Translations under genes and position numbers: made by a program
Part shown: positions 1 to 7,441 of the stretch, in pieces
Numbering within the stretch: the stretch's first letter is position 1
How the letters are laid out: every line of letters begins with the position of its first letter
The notes under the pieces: generated by a model
The model's database searches: none
Told to the model about the DNA's origin: nothing
Seen by the model: the letters and a program-made list of their open reading frames with translations, nothing else
Assembly: GCA_964565705.1 (NCBI GenBank)
Contig: CAZMGD010000046.1
Coordinates: forward strand, 1 to 30,346
Reading direction: 5' to 3'
Length of the DNA stretch: 30,346 nucleotides
Source of the DNA: CAZMGD01 sp964565705
GTDB lineage: Bacteria; Actinomycetota; Acidimicrobiia; Acidimicrobiales; Ilumatobacteraceae

Positions 1-231
1 CCGGCCGACCTCGGGGTCGCTGCCGGCGCCGAGGCCACGGGTGAGATCTCGACCGATGTCGAGCTTCACGTCGGCGTCGCTCATCAAGAGGGCCTGGGCA
101 TCGGTGTTGACCGCGATGAACTCCACGCCCTTCAGACCCGCGTCGATCATGCGGTTGACGGCGTTGACGCCCCCGCCCCCGACGCCGATCACCTTGATCA
201 CGGCGAGATAGTTCTGTGGTACGCCGGCCAT
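1..231 (-). CDS. ftsZ: Cell division protein FtsZ, N-terminal part (runs off the window)
   Basis: This is the first 77 codons of FtsZ, the tubulin-like GTPase that forms the cytokinetic ring under the membrane at midcell. The ATG at 229-231 opens MAGVPQNYLAVIKVIGVGGG. The glycine-rich nucleotide-binding loop (GVGGGGVNAVNRMI, about residues 17-30) and the AVNTDAQAL segment (about 40-48) are characteristic of bacterial FtsZ. A GGAGG ribosome-binding site lies 10 bases before the ATG. It is the last visible gene of the dcw cluster, about 160 bases after ftsQ. That gap carries a strong stem-loop and a repeated 10-mer, so ftsZ may have its own promoter or a processed leader. The reading frame is open to the window edge. 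Identification is secure. Confidence 0.97.
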   Translation of the reverse strand, partial: MAGVPQNYLAVIKVIGVGGGGVNAVNRMIDAGLKGVEFIAVNTDAQALLMSDADVKLDIGRDLTRGLGAGSDPEVGR

Positions 232-263
232 CGGCCCCTTACCTCCACTGCCTCTTTGGCTCG

Positions 264-287
264 GCGTGCCTGGCTGGCCAGGCACGC
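264..287 (-). other. Stem-loop in the ftsQ-ftsZ intergenic leader
   Basis: A perfect inverted repeat of 10 bp (GCGTGCCTGG / CCAGGCACGC) encloses a four-base CTGG loop, 33 bases upstream of the ftsZ ATG. No T-tract follows on either strand, so it does not look like a classical intrinsic terminator. An mRNA processing or stability element, or a regulatory leader for ftsZ, is more likely. The function is inference. Confidence 0.6.
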
Positions 288-350
288 GGTTGTCGTCTCG
301 GCGGAACCCGTTCGTGCGTTGCGGCCGGCACCGAGTGCACCATCCTCGCA

Positions 351-388
351 CGTCGGAGGCCCATCGCGGCGGTTTTGGCGTCGGAGGC
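351..388. repeat. Direct repeat of CGTCGGAGGC upstream of ftsZ
   Basis: The 10-mer CGTCGGAGGC occurs at 351-360 and 379-388, 28 bases apart, just beyond the ftsQ stop codon and in the presumed promoter region of ftsZ. It could be a regulator site or a chance repeat in GC-rich DNA. Confidence 0.4.
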
Positions 389-390
389 GC

Positions 391-1527
391 TCACGACACG
401 ATCGCCTCACCGCTCGCGATGTCGATCGTCGTGTACGACCCCGGCTCGCGTCTCGACATCTCGTTGAGTACCGCGATCAGCTTCTCCCGGTAGTCGTCGG
501 CGCGACCGAAGTCGATCACGACCGGCGCCGCACCCTCGCTCGCACCAGTGAGCGTCAGCGTCATCGTCCCGCCCTCACCGAGCTCCAGCGACGTCAGGCG
601 ATCGGCGATCGGCGCGGGCAGCGCGGCGATCAATTGCGCCGCACCCAGCACTCCCGAGCCGGCGTTCTCACCCGCCGCGGGGTTGGGAAGGATCCCCGTG
701 ATCGGCGGGTAGTCGATGGGTTCGTTGGGCAACACGGCCACGACGAAGCCGTCGTCGTCGACCACCCGGTACTGGCCGTCGGTTCCCTGGAACGACGCAA
801 CAGGTGTGCGTTCCATGATCTCGATCGCGATGCGGTGCGGGAAGTGCATCGTGACCCGTGCCGACTCGACCCACGGGATCGACTCGAGCTGGTTGCGGGC
901 GCCGTCGAGGTCAGCGGTCAGGATCGGGTCGCCGTGGAGACCATCGGCCACCGCCTGGACGGCCGCTGGGTCCGCGTACACATTGCCCTCGACGTCGACC
1001 TGCTCGATGTCGAACAGCGGCGACGCGAGCACGAGCAAGGCGGCCGCTGCCACCACCACGACCACACCAGCGACGACGAACCAACGCAGACGCCGGCGGC
1101 CCGCCGCCCGGCGTACGGCGATGCGCCGGGCCCGGAAGCGGGGGTGGACCTTGGGCCGGTTGAGCGTCGCGTCGGTGTCGATGACCGAAGCGCCGGCCGA
1201 CGACGGATCGCCGTCGAGGGTCACCGCGTCCGGGAGATCATCGGCCTCGATCACCACCACCGACTCCGCCGGCGGCGTCACGGAGCCCGCCGGCGCTTCG
1301 GTGGGCGGGCCCGCCGGCGATGTCGGGGTCGGCGCAGCGTCCGAACGGCGATCCTCGGTCGCCGGATCCTTCGGCCGCACCGGCGACAGTGGCCCGCCGG
1401 TCCGATCGGCAAACGCGACGAGCAGCTCGTCGAGCACGGCCTCGGGGATGTCGTCACCGAGCAGATCGGGGGGCAGGCCGCCACCGGTGCGCGGTTCCTG
1501 ATCGGTCATCGGTACCTGCTCACGCAT
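391..1527 (-). CDS. ftsQ: Cell division protein FtsQ (DivIB), POTRA-domain membrane protein
   Basis: FtsQ is a bitopic divisome protein that links FtsL/FtsB and the septal synthase to the ring. The product (378 aa from ATG 1527) has a long acidic, proline-rich cytoplasmic region (about residues 1-128) and a basic stretch before one transmembrane helix (about 149-168). A POTRA domain follows directly (FDIEQVDVEGN from about 172), then an FtsQ/DivIB domain with WVESARVTMHFPHRIAIEIMER. Family members commonly have shorter cytoplasmic tails. The start at 1527 overlaps the murB stop by 8 bases and has GGAG four bases upstream. A second in-frame ATG at 1509 (MTDQEP), ten bases after the murB stop with a weaker AGCAGG, is almost as good. 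It sits between murB and ftsZ in the dcw cluster. Confidence 0.9.
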   Translation of the reverse strand: MREQVPMTDQEPRTGGGLPPDLLGDDIPEAVLDELLVAFADRTGGPLSPVRPKDPATEDRRSDAAPTPTSPAGPPTEAPAGSVTPPAESVVVIEADDLPDAVTLDGDPSSAGASVIDTDATLNRPKVHPRFRARRIAVRRAAGRRRLRWFVVAGVVVVVAAAALLVLASPLFDIEQVDVEGNVYADPAAVQAVADGLHGDPILTADLDGARNQLESIPWVESARVTMHFPHRIAIEIMERTPVASFQGTDGQYRVVDDDGFVVAVLPNEPIDYPPITGILPNPAAGENAGSGVLGAAQLIAALPAPIADRLTSLELGEGGTMTLTLTGASEGAAPVVIDFGRADDYREKLIAVLNEMSRREPGSYTTIDIASGEAIVS

Positions 1528-2482
1528 GGGTCTCCGGGGCGGAGAGCATCGACGTCTCGTCCGGGCCGAAGCCGGCCAATCGAACCTCACTGCGCAAGAC
1601 GAACCCGGTCCGGGCGGCGACCTGGACGCGGACCTCGCGCATGACCGCGACCACGTCTGCGGCACGGCCGCCGGGGTCTGCCTGGATGAAGTTGGCGTGC
1701 TTCGTGGACACCTCGGCGCTGCCGATGCGCAGGCCGCGCAGCCCCACCTCGTCGATGAGCGCCCCGGCGCTCAGCTCACCGGGCACGGGGTTGACGAACA
1801 CCGAGCCCGCGTTCTGGCCGCCCGGTTGGTTCTCCCGCCGCCATCGCACGATCTCGTCGATCTCGGCCTTGGCCGTGGACACGTCGCCGGCGGCGAGCGA
1901 GAACTGGGCGTCGACGACGAGCTCGTACGGCCCCAGGTCCGACCCCCGGAACCGGAGGCCGAGGGTGTCGGGAGCGCGCCGCGTTCGCCGGCCGGTCGAC
2001 AGGTCGAGCACATCCGCCCACGCCAGGCAGCCAGCGACATCGGCCCCGTGACCGCCGGCGTTCATGCGCACCGCGCCGCCCACCGAGCCCGGCACACCGA
2101 CCGCCCACTCGAACCCGGTCAGCCCGGCGGCAGCCGTCTGGCGGGCGAGCTTGGGCAACAGCACCGCGCCGCCCGCTCGCGCGTGCGCGGCACCGAGCTC
2201 CACGGTGGACCCGACGGCGCCGAGCACCAGCGCCAGCCCGGCGAAGCCCTCGTCGGCGACGAGCAGGTTGGAGCCGTTGCCGACGACCAGGGTGTCGACC
2301 CCCGATGCGGCGACCGCAGCGGCGACGAGGTCGAGGTCGTCGAGGGACTCGGCGCGCACGAACAGCGCGGCAGGGCCACCGACCCGGTACGTGGTGAGTG
2401 GACCGATCGGCACGTCACGGACGGCGAGGTCGCCCAGCAGCGCCGCGGCCTCGGCCACCGCGGAGGTCGTCGGTGCGATCAC
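1520..2482 (-). CDS. murB: UDP-N-acetylenolpyruvoylglucosamine reductase MurB
   Basis: MurB is the FAD enzyme that reduces UDP-GlcNAc-enolpyruvate to UDP-MurNAc with NADPH in the cytoplasm. At 320 aa it has a usual family length. Visible motifs are LTTYRVGGPA near residue 28, the FAD-binding GNGSNLLVADEGF, GVPGSVGGAVRMNAGGHG, and NAGSVFVNP, which carries the serine expected to act as proton donor. KHANFI lies near the C-terminus. NAGSVF resembles the shorter type II MurB forms. The start is GTG 2482, whose GTGA overlaps the murC stop by four bases, which suggests translational coupling. Placement between murC and ftsQ is known in several phyla but differs from the mycobacterial cluster, where murB lies elsewhere. 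Confidence 0.95.
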   Translation of the reverse strand: MIAPTTSAVAEAAALLGDLAVRDVPIGPLTTYRVGGPAALFVRAESLDDLDLVAAAVAASGVDTLVVGNGSNLLVADEGFAGLALVLGAVGSTVELGAAHARAGGAVLLPKLARQTAAAGLTGFEWAVGVPGSVGGAVRMNAGGHGADVAGCLAWADVLDLSTGRRTRRAPDTLGLRFRGSDLGPYELVVDAQFSLAAGDVSTAKAEIDEIVRWRRENQPGGQNAGSVFVNPVPGELSAGALIDEVGLRGLRIGSAEVSTKHANFIQADPGGRAADVVAVMREVRVQVAARTGFVLRSEVRLAGFGPDETSMLSAPETHA

Positions 2483-3882
2483 GGCGCCGGCACCGGTTCG
2501 AGCTGGCGGGCGCGGTCGAGCACCTCGTCGGGCAGGTTGGCGACGTCACCGCATCCCATCGAGATGCACACGTCGCCGGCGCGCAGCCGGGTGGCGAGGT
2601 AATCGACGAGATCGTCACGCTTCGGCAACCACACGAGATGCGTATCGGGATGCGCATCGAGCACGGCGTCGACGACGAGCTTGCCGGTCACCCCGGGGAT
2701 GGGCGTCGTGCCCGAGGGGTAGATGTCGGTGACCACCACCAGATCCGCGGCGACGAACGCGTCGCGGTATTCGGGTGACAGCACCGACATCCGGTTGTAG
2801 CGGTTGGGTTGGAACACGGCGACGACCCGCGTCCAGGCGTCTCCCGAGGTTCGAGCCGCGCTCAGCACGGCGTGGATCTCCGTCGGAAGGTGGGCGTAGT
2901 CGTCGACGAGGGTGGCCCCGCGCAGCGTGCCGCGGATGTCGAACCGACGGGCCACGCCGCCGAAGCGGGCCAGTGCATCGGTGGCGGTCTCGAACGAGAC
3001 CCCGAGCTCCATCGCCATGGCGAGCGCGCCGCAGGCGTTCAGCACGTTGTGGTGGCCGCGCAACGGCAGCTGCACCGTGCCGAGCCGCACGCCGCGGCGA
3101 ACGACATCGAATCGCAGCGCGCCGTGCGCGGCGACGATCCCCGAGACCCGGTACTCCGCGCCAGCGGCGGTGCCGTACGTCGTCGCATCGCCGATCTCGG
3201 TGGCGAGCGCGGCGCACACCGGATCATCGGCGCACAACACCTTCGGCCCCGGTACTCCACCGACGTAGCGACGGAACCCGTCGACGATCGCGTCGAGGCT
3301 GCCGTAGTGGTCGAGATGGTCGGCCTCGACGTTGGTGAGGATGGTCCCGTGCAGCGGGAGCTCGAGGTGCGTGCCGTCGCTCTCGTCGGCCTCGACGACG
3401 AACCACTCGTCGCCGCTCCAGTGCGCGCCCGTGCCGACGTCGGCGACGTCGCCGCCGATGACGAAGCTCGGCCGCCAGCCGGCCTCGGCGAGCATCAGCA
3501 TCAGCATCGATGTCGTCGTCGTCTTGCCATGGGTACCGGCCACCGCCACCGAACGCGCCTGCGCGCAGATCGCGGCCAGCATTTCGGCCCGGGTGAGCAC
3601 CGTGACGCCGGCATCCACCGCGGCGGTGAGCTCGAGGTTGCCGCGCGGCACCGCGCTCGACGCGGTGACCGCGTCGACGCCGTCGATGTGGCTGCGGTCG
3701 TGTCCGACCCAGATCTTCACGCCTGCTGCGCGCAGACGATCGAGCACGGGTGACTCGCGCAGGTCGCTCCCCGAGACGTCGTGGCCCATCTCGGCGAGCA
3801 CCTGGGCGATCGCGCTCATCCCGGGGCCGCCGGCGCCGACCACGTGATACCGACCCGGTCGGGACAGATCAACGGCCGGCAC
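2479..3882 (-). CDS. murC: UDP-N-acetylmuramate--L-alanine ligase MurC
   Basis: MurC adds L-alanine to UDP-MurNAc with ATP, the first amino-acid step of the peptidoglycan stem peptide. The 467-aa product shows an N-terminal Rossmann fold (HVVGAGGPGMSAIAQVL, about 13-29), the Mur-ligase P-loop GTHGKTTT (116-123) and the central motif EADESDGTH followed by TNVEADHLDHY. RGHHNVLNACGALA comes next, and the C-terminal domain begins with RRFDIRG and DDYAHLPTEI. Most MurC proteins have DDYAHHPTE and FQPHRYSR; here these read DDYAHLPTE and FQPNRYNRM, mild divergence. Start GTG 3882 has GGGAGG six bases upstream and lies inside the end of murG, an overlap of 14 bases. MurD and MurF, which act later, are not in the cluster. 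Confidence 0.96.
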   Translation of the reverse strand: MPAVDLSRPGRYHVVGAGGPGMSAIAQVLAEMGHDVSGSDLRESPVLDRLRAAGVKIWVGHDRSHIDGVDAVTASSAVPRGNLELTAAVDAGVTVLTRAEMLAAICAQARSVAVAGTHGKTTTTSMLMLMLAEAGWRPSFVIGGDVADVGTGAHWSGDEWFVVEADESDGTHLELPLHGTILTNVEADHLDHYGSLDAIVDGFRRYVGGVPGPKVLCADDPVCAALATEIGDATTYGTAAGAEYRVSGIVAAHGALRFDVVRRGVRLGTVQLPLRGHHNVLNACGALAMAMELGVSFETATDALARFGGVARRFDIRGTLRGATLVDDYAHLPTEIHAVLSAARTSGDAWTRVVAVFQPNRYNRMSVLSPEYRDAFVAADLVVVTDIYPSGTTPIPGVTGKLVVDAVLDAHPDTHLVWLPKRDDLVDYLATRLRAGDVCISMGCGDVANLPDEVLDRARQLEPVPAP

Positions 3883-5029
3883 GGGCAGCCTCCCTCCGTG
3901 CCTGTCGTCGCCTCGGCAAAGGAGCGGTGGCGACGCGTTCGATCAGCTCGGCCAGGGCGCCGCTGTGGTGCACCGCACCCGCCTCCGCCGCTGCGGCGCC
4001 GAGCGCGCGCCGTGCCTCGGCGTCGGTGCGCAGTCGTTGGATCTGTGCACCCAGCTCGCCGAGGCGTGCCTCCGGGAGGTGCACGGCGGCCGCCCGATCG
4101 CTCAGCCAGCGCACGTTCTCGGTCTGGTGGTCCTCGGCCGCCGCCGGCCAGGGCACGAGGATCGACGGCATGCCGGTCGCCGCGACCTCGGCGACGGTGC
4201 TGGCTCCCCCGCGCCCGACGAACAGGTCCGCGGCCGCGTACACGCGCGGCATCTGTGATTCGAAGCCGACCACGTCGTACAGGATGCCGTCCGATCCGTT
4301 GCGAGCGGGTGCGGCATCGGCCACGAACCGCTCACCCACGGCGTGGCGGATCGCCAGCCCGGTGTCGGCGGACCACCGTTGCACCAGATCGGCCACCGCC
4401 GCGTTGAGCGCGGCGGATCCGAGCGATCCGCCCATCACGGCGACCAGGAACCGGTCGGCGGGCACGCCGAGCTCGCGCCGTGCCGCCGGGCCGTCGGTGT
4501 CACGGTGCACGTCGAGGATCTCCTGCCGCAACGGCGCGCCGGTGACCTCGCTGCGCGGCAGCGTCGAATCCGGGTAGGCCACGGCGCTCGCCGCCGCGCG
4601 GCGGGCGGCGAGCCGGCTGGCGAGACCCGGCCGCCGGTCGTAGCTGACGACGACGACGGGCACTCGCCGCCGCCGTGCGGCGAGCACGGCCGGCAGGCTG
4701 GCGTAGCCACCGACGCTCACCACCACCTTGGGCTGCAGGCGTGTGAACAGCCGCATCGCCGAGCGGGTGGCGCGGGTCAACTTCGGGATGAACGCGGCGT
4801 TGGTCCGGCTCACCCGCCGCTGCACCCCGACCACGTCGTAGAACGTGTGCGGGTACGGCGTGCCCGGCAACACCGACGTCTCGAAGCCCCGCGTGGCCCC
4901 GATGTAGTGGATCTCTCCTGGTTCGTGACCGGCCGCGACCAGTGCCTCGGCGACGGCGAGCGCAGGAAGCACATGCCCCGCCGTCCCACCGCCGGCGACC
5001 ACGGCGAAGCAGGGGGCAGCACCGTTCAT
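3869..5029 (-). CDS. murG: MurG, lipid II-forming N-acetylglucosaminyltransferase
   Basis: MurG transfers GlcNAc from UDP-GlcNAc to lipid I on the inner membrane face, making lipid II. The 386-aa product begins with the GT28 signature GGGTAGHVLPALAVAEAL (about 13-30). It continues with GGYASLPAVLAARR, GGSLGSAALN, and the C-terminal donor-binding segment ending GASTVAEVAATGMPSILVPWP followed by EDHQTENVRWL. The usual HEQN segment is replaced by VVSYDRRPGLASRL, and SRAGA by GRGGA, so this copy is somewhat divergent. I chose ATG 5029 because the family fold starts at once there and GGAG lies just upstream. An in-frame ATG at 5149 would add a 40-residue arginine-rich tail over DNA that holds two hairpins, which I consider leader. 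It lies between ftsW and murC. Confidence 0.93.
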   Translation of the reverse strand: MNGAAPCFAVVAGGGTAGHVLPALAVAEALVAAGHEPGEIHYIGATRGFETSVLPGTPYPHTFYDVVGVQRRVSRTNAAFIPKLTRATRSAMRLFTRLQPKVVVSVGGYASLPAVLAARRRRVPVVVVSYDRRPGLASRLAARRAAASAVAYPDSTLPRSEVTGAPLRQEILDVHRDTDGPAARRELGVPADRFLVAVMGGSLGSAALNAAVADLVQRWSADTGLAIRHAVGERFVADAAPARNGSDGILYDVVGFESQMPRVYAAADLFVGRGGASTVAEVAATGMPSILVPWPAAAEDHQTENVRWLSDRAAAVHLPEARLGELGAQIQRLRTDAEARRALGAAAAEAGAVHHSGALAELIERVATAPLPRRRQARREAARAGR

Positions 5030-5092
5030 CCGCTCCAGCCTGCCACCACGGAATGGCCGACGCAGGGCATTGGTGTGCTTGCTCGCGGGCCG

Positions 5093-5137
5093 GGCGCGCT
5101 TGGCGCGCCGGGCTCGGCTGCGGCGCGGGCGCCGCAG
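5093..5137 (-). other. Two consecutive stem-loops between ftsW and murG
   Basis: Two perfect hairpins lie side by side: 5118-5137 (8-bp stem CTGCGGCG / CGCCGCAG, loop CGGG) and 5093-5109 (7-bp stem GGCGCGC / GCGCGCC, loop TTG). They occupy the 150 bases between the ftsW stop and the preferred murG start. No T-tract follows, so a transcription terminator is unlikely. An mRNA processing or stability element is possible. If murG starts at 5149, this DNA instead encodes an arginine-rich extension. Confidence 0.5.
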
Positions 5138-5179
5138 TCGGGTCCGCATGAACGAGCGCTCACGGCGCCGGCTGCCACA

Positions 5180-6373
5180 TCAAGAGCGCGCGTGGCGGGC
5201 GATGTTCAGGAGCAGGCCGGCGGCGGCCATCGATGCCATCAGCGACGAGCCGCCGAAGGAGATGAACGGCAGCGTCAGGCCGGTCACCGGCATCACGCCG
5301 CTGACACCGCCGATGTTGATGATCGCCTGCACCGAGAACCAGGTCGCGATGCCTCCGGCGAGCATCATCCCGAAGCGATCGGCGGCGGCGAGCGCGACCT
5401 GGATCCCGAAGAACGTGATCAGCGCGAACCCGCCGATGACCGCGACCGCGCCGACCAGGCCCAGCTCCTCGGCGACGATGGCGAAGATGAAGTCGCTGTG
5501 GGCCAGCGGGACGTATCCCCACTTGCCGGTGCCGGCGCCGACGCCCACACCCGTCGGGCCACCGTTGGCGATCGAGATCATCGCCTGCCACACCTGGTAG
5601 CTCTCGTGGCTGCGGTTGCCCTCGACGTCGAGGAAGGCGGTCCACCGAGCCCGCCGGTACGACGAGCTCGAGACGAACGCAACACCCGCCGCGGCCAGGA
5701 GGCCACCGGTGGCGAACAACGGCGTGATCGGCACGCCGCCGACGAACATGACGACGAGCACGATCATCGCGATCACGACGGCCGAGCCGAGGTCGCCTTG
5801 CAGGATCGTCAGGCCGGCAGCGAGCGCGAGCGCATAGAGGCACGGCTTGAACGTCGCTCGCAGGTCGTCGAGCCGGCCCCGACGGGTGGCGAGGAGGTCG
5901 GCGCAGAAGACGAGCAGGGCGAGCTTCATGAACTCCGATGGCTGCACGGTCTGGCCGCCGATCGACACCCACGCCCGGGCCCCGCCGACGGTCCTGCCGA
6001 GTCCGGGCACGAACGGGGCGAGCATGCCGAGCACGCCGACGATCAAGACGGGCTTGGCCACGCGACGCCACGTGAGGTACGGCACCTTGTACGTGATCGT
6101 CAGCGCGATCACCCCGAGCCCTGCCCACATCAACTGCTTCGTGAAGTACCGCCACGGCGACTGATCGGCGTGGAACGACGTGATCGACGACGCCGAGAGG
6201 ACCATCACGAGCCCGAGGAGCACGAGCGCGGCGACCGTCATCGCCAGCGCGTAGAACGCGACGGGCGGCGGCGCCAGCTCGGCCCGCTGGATCGTGCGGG
6301 CGCTCGGGTGGCGCCTGCGGGCCGCGCGCTGCTGGTGTGCCTCGCGCCGGGCATCGAGTGTCGGGGCGATCAT
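5180..6373 (-). CDS. ftsW: FtsW, SEDS-family septal peptidoglycan glycosyltransferase
   Basis: FtsW is the polytopic SEDS polymerase that works with the class B penicillin-binding protein FtsI to make septal peptidoglycan from lipid II. The 397-aa product has a short basic cytoplasmic N-terminus (about 1-35) and then about nine or ten hydrophobic segments. SEDS motifs are visible: GGARAWVSIGGQTVQPSEFMK, ILQGDLGSAVVIAM with the conserved aspartate, and HSDFIFAIVAEELGL. TGLTLPFISFGGSSL lies near the C-terminus. Start ATG 6373 lies 9 bases after the mraY stop. In many clusters murD sits exactly between mraY and ftsW, but here there is no room for it. RodA is the main alternative for a SEDS protein; the dcw location favours FtsW. 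Confidence 0.94.
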   Translation of the reverse strand: MIAPTLDARREAHQQRAARRRHPSARTIQRAELAPPPVAFYALAMTVAALVLLGLVMVLSASSITSFHADQSPWRYFTKQLMWAGLGVIALTITYKVPYLTWRRVAKPVLIVGVLGMLAPFVPGLGRTVGGARAWVSIGGQTVQPSEFMKLALLVFCADLLATRRGRLDDLRATFKPCLYALALAAGLTILQGDLGSAVVIAMIVLVVMFVGGVPITPLFATGGLLAAAGVAFVSSSSYRRARWTAFLDVEGNRSHESYQVWQAMISIANGGPTGVGVGAGTGKWGYVPLAHSDFIFAIVAEELGLVGAVAVIGGFALITFFGIQVALAAADRFGMMLAGGIATWFSVQAIINIGGVSGVMPVTGLTLPFISFGGSSLMASMAAAGLLLNIARHARS

Positions 6374-6382
6374 GATGTCATC

Positions 6383-7441
6383 TCAGCGTCCTGCCTGGTC
6401 GGCCAGTCTGGTGAAGTCGGCGATGAAGATCGAGAGAGCGGCGGCGACGCACATCCCGCCGATGATCCAGAAGCGGATGATCACCGTCGTCTCCGGCCAG
6501 CCGATCAGCTCGAAGTGGTGGTGGATCGGCGACATGCGGAACAGGCGCCGCTTCCGGCCCGACGCCTTGAACACGGCCATCTGGAGGGCGACCGAGCCGG
6601 CCTGGATCACGTTCACCCCGCAGATCAGGGGCAGCAGCAGCTGGGTGTTCGTGCACACGGCGAGGAAGCCCAGCGCGGCCCCGATGCCGAGCGCGCCGAC
6701 GTCGCCCATGAAGATCCGCGCCGGCGCTGCGTTCCACCACAGGAAGCCACCACAGGCCCCGGCGAAGGCGGCAGCGAGCACGGCGAGGTCCAGCGGGTTG
6801 ACGACGGCGCCGTAGTAGTCCGGGTTGCGGAACGCCCAGTACCCGATGATCGTGAACGCAGAGAAGCCGAACAGCGCCGAACCCGACGCCAGCCCGTCGA
6901 GACCGTCGGTGACGTTGACCGCGTTGGTCGTGCCCCAGACCATGAGCGCGGTCCACACGACCCACACCGGCCACGGCAGGTCCCAGCCCGGCAGGTCGGC
7001 ACGGGTGAACGACAGCGTCTCGGCGACGCCGGTCTGCCAGGCCAGCAACCAGGTGAGCCCGATCGCCATGCCGAAGGTGATGTAGCCCTTCTTCTTCCAG
7101 AGGATGCCGCGGTTGTGGGCCTTGCGGACCTTGATGAAGTCGTCGAGGAACCCCATGAACGCCATGAGGGCGATGCCGAGCCAGATGATCATCGCCTGGT
7201 CCGAGAAGGCCAGTCCACGGCGCAGGTGGGCGAGTCCCCAGCCGATGAACGCGGCGCCGATGATCGCCAGGCCGCCCATCGTCGGCGTGCCCGCCTTGTG
7301 CATGTGGTGGTCGGGCCCGTGATCCTCCTTGCCGAGGATCGGCTGGCCCTTGCCCCGGTCGCGGAAGAACCCGATCAGGTAGCGGGTGCCGAACAGGGAC
7401 AGCAGCATGCCGGTCGCGGCGGCGATGAGGACGGCGATCAC
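6383..7441 (-). CDS. mraY: MraY, phospho-N-acetylmuramoyl-pentapeptide transferase
   Basis: MraY is the integral membrane enzyme that moves phospho-MurNAc-pentapeptide onto undecaprenyl phosphate, giving lipid I. The 352-aa protein has about ten hydrophobic helices. Family motifs are clear: HHMHKAGTPTMGG (about 45-57), the catalytic aspartates in FLDDFIKVRKAHNRG (98-112), NAVNVTDGLDGLASG (about 173-187), ARIFMGDVGALGIG, and HHHFELIGWPE near the C-terminus, which contains the MraY triple histidine. Start GTG 7441 overlaps the murE stop as GTGA. murF normally lies between murE and mraY but is absent here, leaving a direct coupling of murE to mraY. Confidence 0.96.
   Translation of the reverse strand: MIAVLIAAATGMLLSLFGTRYLIGFFRDRGKGQPILGKEDHGPDHHMHKAGTPTMGGLAIIGAAFIGWGLAHLRRGLAFSDQAMIIWLGIALMAFMGFLDDFIKVRKAHNRGILWKKKGYITFGMAIGLTWLLAWQTGVAETLSFTRADLPGWDLPWPVWVVWTALMVWGTTNAVNVTDGLDGLASGSALFGFSAFTIIGYWAFRNPDYYGAVVNPLDLAVLAAAFAGACGGFLWWNAAPARIFMGDVGALGIGAALGFLAVCTNTQLLLPLICGVNVIQAGSVALQMAVFKASGRKRRLFRMSPIHHHFELIGWPETTVIIRFWIIGGMCVAAALSIFIADFTRLADQAGR

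Noticed and set aside
5030..5149. MurG start at ATG 5149
   Set aside because: It adds a 40-residue arginine-rich tail over two hairpins and has no good ribosome-binding site. ATG 5029 has GGAG upstream and puts the family motif near the N-terminus. Kept only as an alternative.
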